Source of the DNA: Larkinella knui
Lineage (GTDB): Bacteria; Bacteroidota; Bacteroidia; Cytophagales; Spirosomataceae
Assembly (NCBI RefSeq): GCF_003858645.1
Contig: NZ_RQJP01000001.1
Span: 2,079,487-2,143,486 of the forward strand
DNA length: 64,000 bases
Direction of reading: 5' to 3'
Made by a program: the position numbers and the translations under genes. Positions 34,282 to 41,876 of this stretch are shown one piece after another; the first letter of the stretch is position 1, and each line of letters opens with the position of its first letter. The notes beneath the pieces are model-generated. The model was not told the origin of the DNA. It was given only the letters and a program-made list of their open reading frames with translations, and did no database searches.

Positions 34282-34550
34282 TAAGCGTGGTTTTACTCGC
34301 ATCTGTCCGGCCGCTGATCTTAGAAAATTCGAATAACATAAGATTCGTGGCTGTTACAAAAGTCGCTACCCGCAATTAGTGGCCTCAAAAATTGGTCTTT
34401 TAGGGCTATTCAATAGCAGGAAAATAGCAATCAAACCAGCCTTTCCGGCCCCCTTCCAAACTTTTTCAACAGCCACTGGTCTTAGGTTATGAGAGTTTTT
34501 CTAGGTTGCAATAAGATTTATAAGAACGACAATCTATCAATAGTCAAATT

Positions 34551-34835
34551 TTACGACCTTTTAAAATACGCAGATAGCGCTATTAACAATTGAATAATGA
34601 CTCCCCATGTAAAGGCATTTAACAGCAGACAGATTACGACTTCCGACATATAGTTTGGCTTTAACAAACTAGCCCATGGAAAAAGGATATGCCCTAAGAT
34701 TTTTTGCCAAATCGGTGGTTCACTTGCAGAGGCAAAAAGAAACATAAAAGGGTATGATGCCATAAATACTATTATATAAATAACAGTATTTAGGAGAACT
34801 TTACCCATACGATGCATCCAAGTAGGATTAAACAT
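34551..34835 (-). CDS. Small membrane protein, 94 residues, family unknown
   Basis: A protein with two to three predicted membrane helices (LLNTVIYIIVFMASYPFMF, VVICLLLNAFTWGVIIQLLI) separated by a loop with PWASLLKPNYMSE. No motif is recognised. The sequence is AT-rich like the defence operon. A plus-strand terminator lies 36 bases upstream of its start, pointing away from it. Confidence 0.6.
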   Translation of the reverse strand: MFNPTWMHRMGKVLLNTVIYIIVFMASYPFMFLFASASEPPIWQKILGHILFPWASLLKPNYMSEVVICLLLNAFTWGVIIQLLIALSAYFKRS

Positions 34836-34870
34836 AGTCTTTTAGGTATATAAGTGCCGTTTTGTTAATC

Positions 34871-34908
34871 AATGATCCAATGTAAGAAAGATTGGATCAT
34901 TTTTTTGT
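34871..34908 (+). terminator. Intrinsic terminator on the plus strand
   Basis: AATGATCCAAT (34871-34881) and ATTGGATCATT (34891-34901) form a perfect 11-bp stem with a 9-base loop followed by a T-run. The nearest upstream plus-strand gene ends 590 bases away, beyond a minus-strand gene. Confidence 0.75.
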
Positions 34909-34982
34909 AATTACACTTTTAATCCTGTCCTGTCACATAGCTCCCAAATACCCCATTTTCGCCTTAAACCAGCTATATCACG

Positions 34983-35120
34983 ATGCTTTCCGGCGATTTT
35001 CTTTCCTACGTGGACTACTTCCGGCAGTGGGCTTCGGCTCACCCCGATCTGAAATTCTTCCTCTACGGCGGGGTTGAAAAGGGCCTGGACTATGCCCGCT
35101 CCTTTCCCAACTTCGACTAA
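34983..35120 (+). CDS. Short ORF, 45 residues, possible gene fragment
   Basis: The ORF reads MLSGDFLSYVDYFRQWASAH and ends YARSFPNFD. GC-rich third positions and aromatic-rich composition look like true coding sequence of the core genome. It is too short to be a complete enzyme and may be the N-terminal remnant of a larger gene lost by rearrangement. No family is recognised. Confidence 0.3.
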   Translation: MLSGDFLSYVDYFRQWASAHPDLKFFLYGGVEKGLDYARSFPNFD

Positions 35121-35133
35121 ATATGTTAAAGAT

Positions 35134-35160
35134 ACAACGGTCTCGCGAAAACGCTCCTTT
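35134..35160. repeat. Direct repeat copy 1 flanking the propeller gene
   Basis: ACAACGGTCTCGCG followed by AAAACGCTCCTTT matches 36435-36460 with two substitutions in the common block and small differences at the left edge. Both copies are in the same orientation on either side of the beta-propeller gene. Confidence 0.5.
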
Positions 35161-35237
35161 CATGAAGCGTCAAACGGGCGTTTTAACCAACAGCGATGAA
35201 CATAGTTCTACCTTCAAATTGCCGGCTATTCACAGTC

Positions 35238-36275
35238 CTACTCCTCTTTTTTCCTTTTAAAGTCGGTAATGGTAGTGCCATCATACCGATACACCCCACC
35301 AGAGCCGAACCACATACTGCCATCATTCGCTGCTAATAGCCCAAAAATCATTCCTACTTTTGGCTTCATTTCGGTTACCGTAGGCTTTTTATCAGACAAG
35401 GATTTTTCATCATAACGGGAAAGTACCCAATTCGCGTCGTTACCACTTTGTGAACTCGTCCAGATGTTGCCTTTTTTATCTTCGATGACATAGCCAACAA
35501 AATCCTGGGTAAAATTGGTAAATGTGCTGCCGTCATAGCGCCAAAGGCCATCGTTGCCTGCCAACCAGATATACCCTTTTTTATCTTCGATGATCGAACG
35601 AACATTGGTAAAAGAATGGCCAATATGAGTTGTATTGGTGAAAGTTATACCGTCATAAACGAAGGTATTGTCCCTGGTACCAATCCAAAACTTGCCGGTT
35701 TTGTCTTCAATAATCGTGTTGATTTCATGCGGAGGCCGGGTAAAATCCGGAAAGGGGATTCCTGTTCTATCTTCAACTATAGAACCTCCATTCAGCCTGT
35801 AATTTCGAAAGAATTTCCCATCATAACGGCTTATCCCTCCGTTAGCCCCGAACCAAATCGTGCCGGATTTATCTTCATAAATACAAACGATCTCATTATT
35901 AATCAGTCCGTCCCTGGTTGTAAAATTTCGAAAGGATTTTCCATCGTAATAATAAACCCCTGCGCCAATCGAGCCGAACCACAAGTTGCCTTTTCTATCT
36001 TCTAAAACAGAAAAGAAACGAGCCGAACTCACTTTACCAGTGATATTGGTAAACGATTTTCCATCGTATCGAAAAACACCCCCAAATGTTGCAATCCAAA
36101 TATTGCCCTTTCGATCCTGCCTGATCGTACGAGTGACACTGTGAAATTCGGGAGAAGTGATATCGGTTTCAGGCTTGATAGTATCTTTTGGTAGATCAGT
36201 TTTGTTTTGCCCTTTACAGGAAGTATAAAATACAAACAGCAAGAACAAAGTATATACGGGTACGTATTTCATCAT
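35238..36275 (-). CDS. Two-component-regulator-propeller lipoprotein (stand-alone)
   Basis: A 345-residue lipoprotein: MMKYVPVYTLFLLFVFYTSC gives a signal peptide with a lipobox Cys. The rest is seven Reg_prop repeats of about 40 residues, each with the pattern G-(N/T)-(I/L)-W-(I/F)-G and YDG-(K/S)-(S/T)-FTN-(F/I)-T (for example GNIWIATFGGVFRYDG, GNLWFGSIGAGVYYYDG, GTIWFGANGGISRYDG, GSMWFGSGGVYRYDG), enough for one seven-bladed propeller. These repeats usually form the sensor half of hybrid two-component systems; here no kinase follows. It is flanked by direct repeats at 35134 and 36435. Confidence 0.85.
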   Translation of the reverse strand: MMKYVPVYTLFLLFVFYTSCKGQNKTDLPKDTIKPETDITSPEFHSVTRTIRQDRKGNIWIATFGGVFRYDGKSFTNITGKVSSARFFSVLEDRKGNLWFGSIGAGVYYYDGKSFRNFTTRDGLINNEIVCIYEDKSGTIWFGANGGISRYDGKFFRNYRLNGGSIVEDRTGIPFPDFTRPPHEINTIIEDKTGKFWIGTRDNTFVYDGITFTNTTHIGHSFTNVRSIIEDKKGYIWLAGNDGLWRYDGSTFTNFTQDFVGYVIEDKKGNIWTSSQSGNDANWVLSRYDEKSLSDKKPTVTEMKPKVGMIFGLLAANDGSMWFGSGGVYRYDGTTITDFKRKKEE

Positions 36276-36434
36276 TGGTTCTTTTTTATGGCCCGATGGT
36301 TTCAGCAAACCTACCTATCTTACTGCTAGGATCTAGTTAATGGCTTGCAAAAGAATGTTAATGAGATGTTAACGAAATAAATTTTCTCCAAAAAGTGTCC
36401 TGTTTGACCCTCGTAATAAGTGAGTGAATAGTGG

Positions 36435-36460
36435 ACAAGGCCTCACAAAAACGCTCCTTT
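36435..36460. repeat. Direct repeat copy 2 flanking the propeller gene
   Basis: ACAAGGCCTCACA followed by AAAACGCTCCTTT; the partner of 35134-35160. The distance between copies is about 1.3 kb. Confidence 0.5.
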
Positions 36461-36510
36461 ATTAAGACCCTGATCTCAAATTTATTCTATATATAAAAAG
36501 TCGTCCTGTT

Positions 36511-36738
36511 TCAACCCTTGGCGGCTTTTAGGAATAGCCCGGCGATGCAGCGCCTGCGTAGCTCCTTCTCTTGCTCGGCTTTCGGATTGTCACCTACATA
36601 GACCCATTTTTTCAATTATTTCGTTGGCCAACCAATTATCTCATCCGAATTTTTGATTTTCTCCTTTTCAGTATTGTCAATGACTTTAACCCGTTTCCGT
36701 TCGAGTTTTTCATCATCGAGATTCCAGCTATAATACAT
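36511..36738 (-). pseudogene. Small ORF interrupted by an in-frame stop
   Basis: On the minus strand an ATG at 36738 opens a 40-residue frame (YYSWNLDDEKLERKRVKVID) that stops at TAA (36616-36618), and the same frame then continues for 34 more residues (KKWVYVGDNPKAEQEKELRR, then CIAGLFLKAAKG) to a TGA at 36511. The composition is protein-like on both sides of the stop, so this looks like one 75-residue gene with a nonsense mutation. No family is recognised. Confidence 0.35.
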
Positions 36739-36863
36739 GATATACCACCTTTAGAAGACTGAACCAAACGAGGAAGCTTGTAGGGATATTGGCTCTTTTG
36801 CCGAATTTGAACTCTTGTTTCACTAAAAATTGAGCACAAAAAACTGCCCTTGAAACTAGTGAG

Positions 36864-36904
36864 CACAAAAAAACCGCCCAAATCGTTAAATTTAGGCGGT
36901 TTTT
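36864..36904 (-). terminator. Intrinsic terminator after tRNA-Pro
   Basis: AAAAACCGCC (36869-36878) pairs with GGCGGTTTTT (36895-36904). Read on the minus strand the stem ends in a run of seven T, just downstream of the tRNA-Pro 3' end. Confidence 0.8.
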
Positions 36905-36908
36905 AGCG

Positions 36909-36982
36909 TCGGGGTGGCAGGATTCGAACCTACGACCTCCTGGTCCCAAACCAGGCGCGATACCGGGCTACGCTACACCCCG
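36909..36982 (-). tRNA. tRNA-Pro (anticodon UGG)
   Basis: On the minus strand: acceptor CGGGGTG pairs with CACCCCG including the C1-G72 pair typical of proline tRNAs, the D arm is TAGCGTAGCCCGGTATCGCG, the anticodon stem CCTGG/CCAGG encloses TTTGGGA (anticodon TGG) and the T arm contains GGTTCGAATCC. CCA is not encoded. Confidence 0.95.
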
Positions 36983-37066
36983 ATTACTTTCGAGAGCACA
37001 AAGGTACGATTTTAATCCGGAAAAGAAAATCAGCACCTGAATATTCCCGTTTTATTTACGGTCTTG

Positions 37067-37153
37067 CGGAGAGAGAGGGATTCGAACCCTCGGTACCGTT
37101 GCCAGTACGACAGTTTAGCAAACTGTTCCTTTCGGCCACTCAGGCATCTCTCC
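37067..37153 (-). tRNA. tRNA-Ser (anticodon GCU)
   Basis: On the minus strand: acceptor GGAGAGA pairs with TCTCTCC, the anticodon stem ACAGT/ACTGT encloses TTGCTAA (anticodon GCT), a long variable arm (GTACTGGCAACGGTACC region) marks a class II tRNA, and the discriminator is G. It lies 84 bases upstream of tRNA-Pro on the same strand and is probably co-transcribed. Confidence 0.95.
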
Positions 37154-37358
37154 GAAACAAACCCAAACCCGCTTTGCGCTGATTGGGGTCACAAATATAG
37201 AGGTATTCATCCCGTTTCGCCAAGATTTTGACCAAAAAGTTTCACCGTAATTTGCCGCCGACGGTAGGGCATCCGGTCATTTCCTTCTAATTTCGCACTT
37301 TCACGGATTCAATTCAACAACCGCCGGTTGGTTGATGTCCTGATCCTGCGCTGTTTGC

Positions 37359-38321
37359 ATGAATTGGAATCATAGTCTGACCCAAACGGAATATTTGTTC
37401 ATAGCCGTCTTTGTACTGCTCTATGGCTACTATTTCTTTCGAATCTTTCGGGTGGCCCGGCTACTGGGAACCACAGCCTGGGCCACCATCCCGAAATTTT
37501 TTCTGCGAAGCGGTTATTTTACTCTCTTACTGGTCGCACTGCTGGGACCGTCGTTCGGAGTGGTTGAAAAAGAACTGGTGTCGGAAGGGAAAGATATTTA
37601 CATCGCCGTCGATCTTTCGAAGTCGATGGATGCGACCGATATTCCGCCAACACGGCTGGAAAAAGTAAAATATGAACTAAAACGGCTGATCAACGCGCTG
37701 CCCGGAAACCGCTTCGGTCTGCTGGTTTTTTCCACGGAAGCCTATGTTCACGCCCCGCTGACGTCCGATCAGGGGGCACTGGCTCTCTTTATCCAGTCGT
37801 TGAATACCAATCTGGTTCCCGAGTCCGGCACCAATCTGTGCTCGGCCGTCGAACTGGCGCTCCGCAAACAACTGGCCGAAACTACGGATGTCAACCAAAC
37901 TAAAGTGCTGATTTTGCTAACGGACGGCGAAGATTTCGGCGAATGTGACCCGGCGCTGGCGGTTCAGTTACGCCGATACGGGATTGCTCCGTTTGTGGTC
38001 GGTGTGGGCACCGAAACGGGAAGCACCATCCCGACGGCCAAAGGCCAGCTGCTCGACAAAGACGGAAGGGTTGTTCATACCCACCTGAATCGCAGCTATT
38101 TGCGCCAGTTTGTGCAGGAAACCCGGGGCTCCTATCTGGAACTGGCCTCTTCGTCCGGCGACCTGACCCCCCTCGTGTCGGCCATTGAGAATCTGGAAAA
38201 CCGGCTGGTCGATCAGCGGAAACTGGAGGTAACAACCAATAAATACTACTACTTTCTGGTTGTTGCCCTGGTTCTGATTGCCATCGACCTCCTGGTGACG
38301 GTTCGAACGTTTAAGCTTTAA
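37359..38321 (+). CDS. VWA-domain membrane protein, BatA/BatB type
   Basis: A 320-residue inner-membrane protein with two N-terminal helices (about residues 12-30 and 48-66), a von Willebrand factor A domain (about 80-270) and a C-terminal helix (YYYFLVVALVLIAIDLLV). The metal-ion site is DLSKSMD, with SGTNLCSAVE and LLTDGEDFGE as the remaining loops. This is the layout of Bat (Bacteroides aerotolerance) proteins. The next gene is a BatC-like TPR protein, which supports a BatB identity; MoxR, DUF58, BatD and BatE are not adjacent. Bat proteins are thought to act in envelope stress; details are unsettled. Confidence 0.85.
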   Translation: MNWNHSLTQTEYLFIAVFVLLYGYYFFRIFRVARLLGTTAWATIPKFFLRSGYFTLLLVALLGPSFGVVEKELVSEGKDIYIAVDLSKSMDATDIPPTRLEKVKYELKRLINALPGNRFGLLVFSTEAYVHAPLTSDQGALALFIQSLNTNLVPESGTNLCSAVELALRKQLAETTDVNQTKVLILLTDGEDFGECDPALAVQLRRYGIAPFVVGVGTETGSTIPTAKGQLLDKDGRVVHTHLNRSYLRQFVQETRGSYLELASSSGDLTPLVSAIENLENRLVDQRKLEVTTNKYYYFLVVALVLIAIDLLVTVRTFKL

Positions 38322-38350
38322 ACGACGTTCCAGTTGTCCGAAAGAGTTCG

Positions 38351-38358
38351 TATTTTTG
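38351..38358 (+). promoter_or_regulatory. Bacteroidota -7 promoter box TATTTTTG
   Basis: An exact TAnnTTTG match 20 bases upstream of the TPR gene start and just after the VWA gene, suggesting an internal promoter. Confidence 0.4.
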
Positions 38359-38378
38359 CGAACCATTTAAACGCTAAG

Positions 38379-39086
38379 ATGACTTACCTGATTTTATCGG
38401 TTTTGCTCTGGTTGTATGACAATCGTTCTTTCGATAAGATTTCGCATGATAATATTGCGCGTATTGAGGGGCAAAAGGCTTATCAGGCCGGTAATTACAA
38501 ACGGGCGGCCGAACAGTATGTCGCCCTGGTCAATTCCACGCTTTTTGTAGAACCATCGGCCCGGCTGAATCTGGCGCATTCGTATTTTCAACTCCGGCAA
38601 TACGCGCAGGCTCAGAAGCATTACAGGCTCGTTGCCCAAGTCAGTCAACCCGCTCTGGCGGCAGCCGCCGAAGTGCAATTGGGGGTTATCGCCGTGTTGC
38701 AGGGCGATTCAACCACGGCGCTGACATGGTTTCGAAAAGCGCTGAATACCGTTCCTGCTCTCGAAGCGGCCCAATTTAATTATGAATTGATTAAAAAAAC
38801 GTACTCCGGTAAGCCCGCTCCCACCAGCGCCCGGCAACCCAAACGCAAACAGCGGCCCAGGCAGGAAGAAACGGAAGCAGCGGTTGAAAGTGGCCGGGAA
38901 AGTGGAACGGAAGTAGAGAAAGGCGATACGAAAGGCGAACTGTTGCGTCGGCTGCGCTCCCTGAACCTGTCCGAAGAGCAGGCATTATCCATTCTGAATG
39001 CCATGCAGGACAGTGAAGTGCAGTATATTCACCAGCGAAAACAATCGGCGACCTCGAAAGACCGGCAAAAATTCAATACGTACTAG
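38379..39086 (+). CDS. TPR protein, BatC-like
   Basis: A 235-residue protein with a hydrophobic N terminus (MTYLILSVLLWLYDN, possible signal or anchor), three to four tetratricopeptide units (EGQKAYQAGNYKRAAEQYVA, LNLAHSYFQLRQYAQAQKHY, TALTWFRKALNTVPALEAAQ), a charged low-complexity linker (KPAPTSARQPKRKQRPRQEE) and a C-terminal short helical motif (LSEEQALSILNAMQDSEVQY). This last motif and the position after the VWA gene match BatC of Bacteroidota. It probably links Bat VWA proteins to partners in the periplasm. Start chosen at 38379 to fit the hydrophobic N terminus and promoter box. Confidence 0.8.
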   Translation: MTYLILSVLLWLYDNRSFDKISHDNIARIEGQKAYQAGNYKRAAEQYVALVNSTLFVEPSARLNLAHSYFQLRQYAQAQKHYRLVAQVSQPALAAAAEVQLGVIAVLQGDSTTALTWFRKALNTVPALEAAQFNYELIKKTYSGKPAPTSARQPKRKQRPRQEETEAAVESGRESGTEVEKGDTKGELLRRLRSLNLSEEQALSILNAMQDSEVQYIHQRKQSATSKDRQKFNTY

Positions 39087-39120
39087 TGGGCCGTTTTTCA
39101 TCAACAAAACACAGAATCTA

Positions 39121-40302
39121 GTGAACCTACACGATGTAGTGATTGTCTCGGTGGTCCGCACGCCGATCGGTAGCTTTGGCGGGGCATTGGCGCCTTTGTC
39201 GGCAATCGAACTGGGTGCGCTGGCAATCAGGGCCTCCTATGAAAAAGCCGGTGTTCCAGCCGATCAGGTGGAAGAGGTGATTATGGGAAATGTCGTCTCC
39301 GCCAATCTGGGGCAGGCTCCGGCGCGGCAAGCGGCTCTGAAAGCGGGCCTTCCCCCCAGCGTTCGCTGTACTACGGTCAATAAAGTGTGTGCTTCGGGCA
39401 CAAAAGCCATCATGATGGCCGCCCAAACCATTCAACTGGGCCAGGCGGATGTTATCATTGCCGGCGGCATGGAGAGTATGTCGAATGCGCCCTACTACGT
39501 ACCCAAGGCACGTTTTGGCTATAAATACGGCGATGCCCAATTGATCGACGGGTTGGCGAAAGACGGTTTAGTCGATCCGTATGACCAGTGTGCGATGGGT
39601 GTTTTCGCCGATTGGACGGCGAAAAAATACAATATCAGTCGCGAAACACAGGATGCTTTTGCCATTCAATCGTATCAGCGGTCGGCAGAAGCGACGAAAA
39701 ATGGTAAATTTGAAGCCGAGATTATTCCCGTTGACGTTCCGACGAACAAAGGCAGTGTGACGGTTGGGGAGGATGAGGAATATAAAAATGTATTTTTTGA
39801 CAAGATTCCAAAACTAAAACCGGCTTTTACGCCCGATGGAACGGTGACAGCCGCCAACGCTTCGACCATCAACGACGGGGCCTCGGCACTGGTGCTGATG
39901 AGCCAGAAAAAAGCGGATGAGCTGGGGCTGAAACCCATTGCCCGGATTCTCGGCTACGCCGATGCCGAGCAGGAACCCGCCCTTTTTACGACGGCACCGA
40001 CGCTGGCGATTCCGGCGGCCTTGAAACGGGCGGGCGTTAAACCGGAGGACGTTGACTTTTACGAAATCAACGAAGCGTTTTCAGTCGTGGCGCTGGTATG
40101 CAGCGAATTGCTGGAAATACCGCAGCATAAACTAAATGTAAACGGCGGGTCGGTTTCGCTGGGTCATCCGCTGGGAGCGTCGGGAGCGCGCATCGTTACC
40201 ACGCTGACCAACATTTTACAGCAGCAAAATGGCCATATCGGCGCGGTCGGAATCTGCCACGGCGGAGGTGGCGCGTCGGCCCTGGTGATTGAAAAGATTT
40301 AA
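39121..40302 (+). CDS. Acetyl-CoA C-acetyltransferase (thiolase)
   Basis: A 393-residue cytosolic biosynthetic/degradative thiolase that joins or cleaves two acetyl-CoA units. The GTG at 39121 gives the family N terminus ([20 protein letters not shown]) and length; upstream in-frame codons translate the end of the TPR gene region. Catalytic residues are Cys90 ([13 protein letters not shown]), His in [17 protein letters not shown], and Cys in [13 protein letters not shown], with the EINEAFSV motif before them. Expected roles are fatty-acid breakdown or acetoacetyl-CoA formation; no other beta-oxidation gene is next to it. Confidence 0.93.
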   Translation: MNLHDVVIVSVVRTPIGSFGGALAPLSAIELGALAIRASYEKAGVPADQVEEVIMGNVVSANLGQAPARQAALKAGLPPSVRCTTVNKVCASGTKAIMMAAQTIQLGQADVIIAGGMESMSNAPYYVPKARFGYKYGDAQLIDGLAKDGLVDPYDQCAMGVFADWTAKKYNISRETQDAFAIQSYQRSAEATKNGKFEAEIIPVDVPTNKGSVTVGEDEEYKNVFFDKIPKLKPAFTPDGTVTAANASTINDGASALVLMSQKKADELGLKPIARILGYADAEQEPALFTTAPTLAIPAALKRAGVKPEDVDFYEINEAFSVVALVCSELLEIPQHKLNVNGGSVSLGHPLGASGARIVTTLTNILQQQNGHIGAVGICHGGGGASALVIEKI

Positions 40303-40331
40303 AGTTTAACGATAACAGGACCAGTTACTTT

Positions 40332-40339
40332 TACATTTG
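40332..40339 (+). promoter_or_regulatory. Bacteroidota -7 promoter box TACATTTG for purC
   Basis: An exact TAnnTTTG match 40 bases upstream of the purC ATG. Confidence 0.5.
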
Positions 40340-40379
40340 TAATTGCAACGATGAGTGTAAAAGTTAAGAATCATCCAAA

Positions 40380-41339
40380 ATGAGTAATCCGAAGCAGGCC
40401 ATTCAGGAAACCAATTTCAATTTTGACGGACAAACCGGGTTTTACCGGGGCAAAGTCCGGGATGTTTATCATTTCCAGGACCGTCTTGTCATGGTGGCCA
40501 GCGACCGGATTTCGGCATTCGATGTCGTTTTGCCCGTTCCGATTCCGTTCAAAGGCCAGGTTCTGAACCAGACCGCAGCCCATTTTTTGCGGGCCACGGC
40601 CGACCTCGTTCCCAACTGGCTCCTCGATGTTCCCGACCCGAACGTGAGCGTGGGGCTGAAATGCCAGTCGTATCCGGTCGAGATGGTGGTGCGGGGGTAT
40701 CTGGCGGGTCATGCCTGGCGCGAATACCGGGCAGGAAAACGGGTCCTTTGTGGCGTTTCGCTCCCCGATGGATTGAAGGAAGCTGACCGGCTGCCGGAAC
40801 CCATTATTACCCCCTCCACCAAAGCGCAGGAAGGACACGACGAGGATATTTCGCGGGAAGAGATTCTGGCTCAGGGCATTGTCCCGGAAAGCGAATACGT
40901 TCAGCTTGAAACCTATGCGCTGGCGCTTTTCAAACGCGGCACGGAAATGGCCGCCGAACGCGGGTTGATTCTGGTCGATACCAAATATGAATTCGGGATG
41001 CTCGATGGGCAGATTTATTTGATCGACGAAATTCATACACCCGACTCTTCCCGGTATTTTTACGTGGATTCGTACGCCGAAAATCAGGAAAAAGGCCTCC
41101 AGCAGAAACAATTATCGAAAGAATTTGTGCGGGAATGGCTCATTGCCAACAACTTCCAGGGCAAAGAAGGACAGACGATTCCGGAAATGAAGGCCGAATG
41201 GATCGATCAGATTTCCAATCGGTACATCGAACTGTACGAAAAGGTTACCGGACAGGCGTTTATTCGCTCCGAAACTGACAATATTTACCACCGTATTGAA
41301 GAAAATATCCGTCGCTCGCTGACTGTTACGTATTTTTAA
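40380..41339 (+). CDS. purC: Phosphoribosylaminoimidazole-succinocarboxamide synthase
   Basis: A 319-residue SAICAR synthetase that couples CAIR with aspartate using ATP in purine synthesis. Seen are [19 protein letters not shown] and [20 protein letters not shown] at the N terminus, the substrate loop [17 protein letters not shown], and [15 protein letters not shown] with [11 protein letters not shown] near the end. Length fits the Bacteroidota/eukaryote-like longer form. It has its own promoter box. The second purine gene in the window, purL, is 17 kb away, so purine genes are dispersed here. Confidence 0.95.
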   Translation: MSNPKQAIQETNFNFDGQTGFYRGKVRDVYHFQDRLVMVASDRISAFDVVLPVPIPFKGQVLNQTAAHFLRATADLVPNWLLDVPDPNVSVGLKCQSYPVEMVVRGYLAGHAWREYRAGKRVLCGVSLPDGLKEADRLPEPIITPSTKAQEGHDEDISREEILAQGIVPESEYVQLETYALALFKRGTEMAAERGLILVDTKYEFGMLDGQIYLIDEIHTPDSSRYFYVDSYAENQEKGLQQKQLSKEFVREWLIANNFQGKEGQTIPEMKAEWIDQISNRYIELYEKVTGQAFIRSETDNIYHRIEENIRRSLTVTYF

Positions 41340-41361
41340 AACGGAAAAAGGGTTATTCATT

Positions 41362-41769
41362 ATGAATTATGCAATCGAAAAGAACGAGCAATATTCGCTC
41401 GTTACGCTGAATGAACCGGTATTTGGTGGGGAAGTCCCGACAACCTTCGAGACCCTCAGCCGTAATTTGTTCCGGGAAGGCTACAGCAATATTATTGTCG
41501 ACTTTACGCCGGTAACCGAAGTGGAGACTACGGGTGTCCCGGTCATCCGGAAAATAACCCGGCAGTGCACCAATGAATCCGGTTTGTTGATTCTGGTTAC
41601 GAAAAGCGAGGATGTCATTGATTTTCTGGATGGATCAAAAATCCCCGATCTGACCATTCTGCCCACAGTCGAAGAAGCCATCGACGCGGTTTTTATGAAC
41701 GAACTCGAAAACGACTTCCGCAGCGAAGACGACGACAGCTACGAGTTTGGGGGAAGCTCGGACGATTGA
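41362..41769 (+). CDS. STAS-domain (anti-sigma-factor antagonist-like) protein
   Basis: A 135-residue soluble protein whose first 105 residues read as a STAS domain: a beta-rich start (YSLVTLNEPVFGGEVPTTFE), the central strand NIIVDFTPVTEVETTGVPVI where the usual phosphorylatable Ser is replaced by Thr residues (ETTGV), and LLILVTKSEDVIDFLDGSK. The last 25 residues are strongly acidic (ENDFRSEDDDSYEFGG). No anti-sigma kinase is adjacent. It follows purC by 22 bases and is probably co-transcribed; the gene ends at a very long hairpin. Confidence 0.75.
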   Translation: MNYAIEKNEQYSLVTLNEPVFGGEVPTTFETLSRNLFREGYSNIIVDFTPVTEVETTGVPVIRKITRQCTNESGLLILVTKSEDVIDFLDGSKIPDLTILPTVEEAIDAVFMNELENDFRSEDDDSYEFGGSSDD

Positions 41770-41780
41770 TAGCAGCAATT

Positions 41781-41851
41781 GGCTTTTCAAGCATCATCCT
41801 TGAAATTTAAAAGTTCGATTTTTAAATTTCAAGGATGATGCTTGAAAAGCC
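41781..41851. terminator. Very long bidirectional hairpin (32-bp perfect stem)
   Basis: Arms 41781-41812 and 41820-41851 are exact reverse complements over 32 bases with a 7-base loop. It lies between the converging STAS-protein and Gfo/Idh-type genes. The AT-rich centre gives A/T runs on both strands, so it can terminate both transcripts. Confidence 0.85.
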
Positions 41852-41876
41852 TGTTCTCCTGACTTTTAAACCTCGC

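Larger units (their letters stand above)
34836..35237. other. Non-coding stretch with terminator, short ORF and direct-repeat copy
   Basis: It contains a plus-strand terminator (34871-34908), a 45-residue ORF (34983-35120) and one copy of a direct repeat (35134-35160) whose other copy is at 36435-36460. Confidence 0.5.
36276..36908. other. Gene-poor stretch before tRNA-Pro
   Basis: Contains the second direct-repeat copy (36435-36460), a broken minus-strand ORF (36511-36738), a tandem duplication of GAGCACAAAAAA-type sequence (36832-36849 and 36861-36879) and the tRNA-Pro terminator. No intact gene is recognised. Confidence 0.5.

Noticed and set aside
26516-36982. tRNA-Arg and tRNA-Pro T-arm sequence GGATTCGAACC as att repeats of an island
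   Set aside because: The shared 11 bases are the conserved T loop of all tRNAs, not an attachment site; no longer match was seen.
38998-39120. Upstream extension of the thiolase from an ATG at 38998
   Set aside because: It overlaps the BatC-like gene in another frame; the GTG at 39121 gives the standard thiolase N terminus and length.
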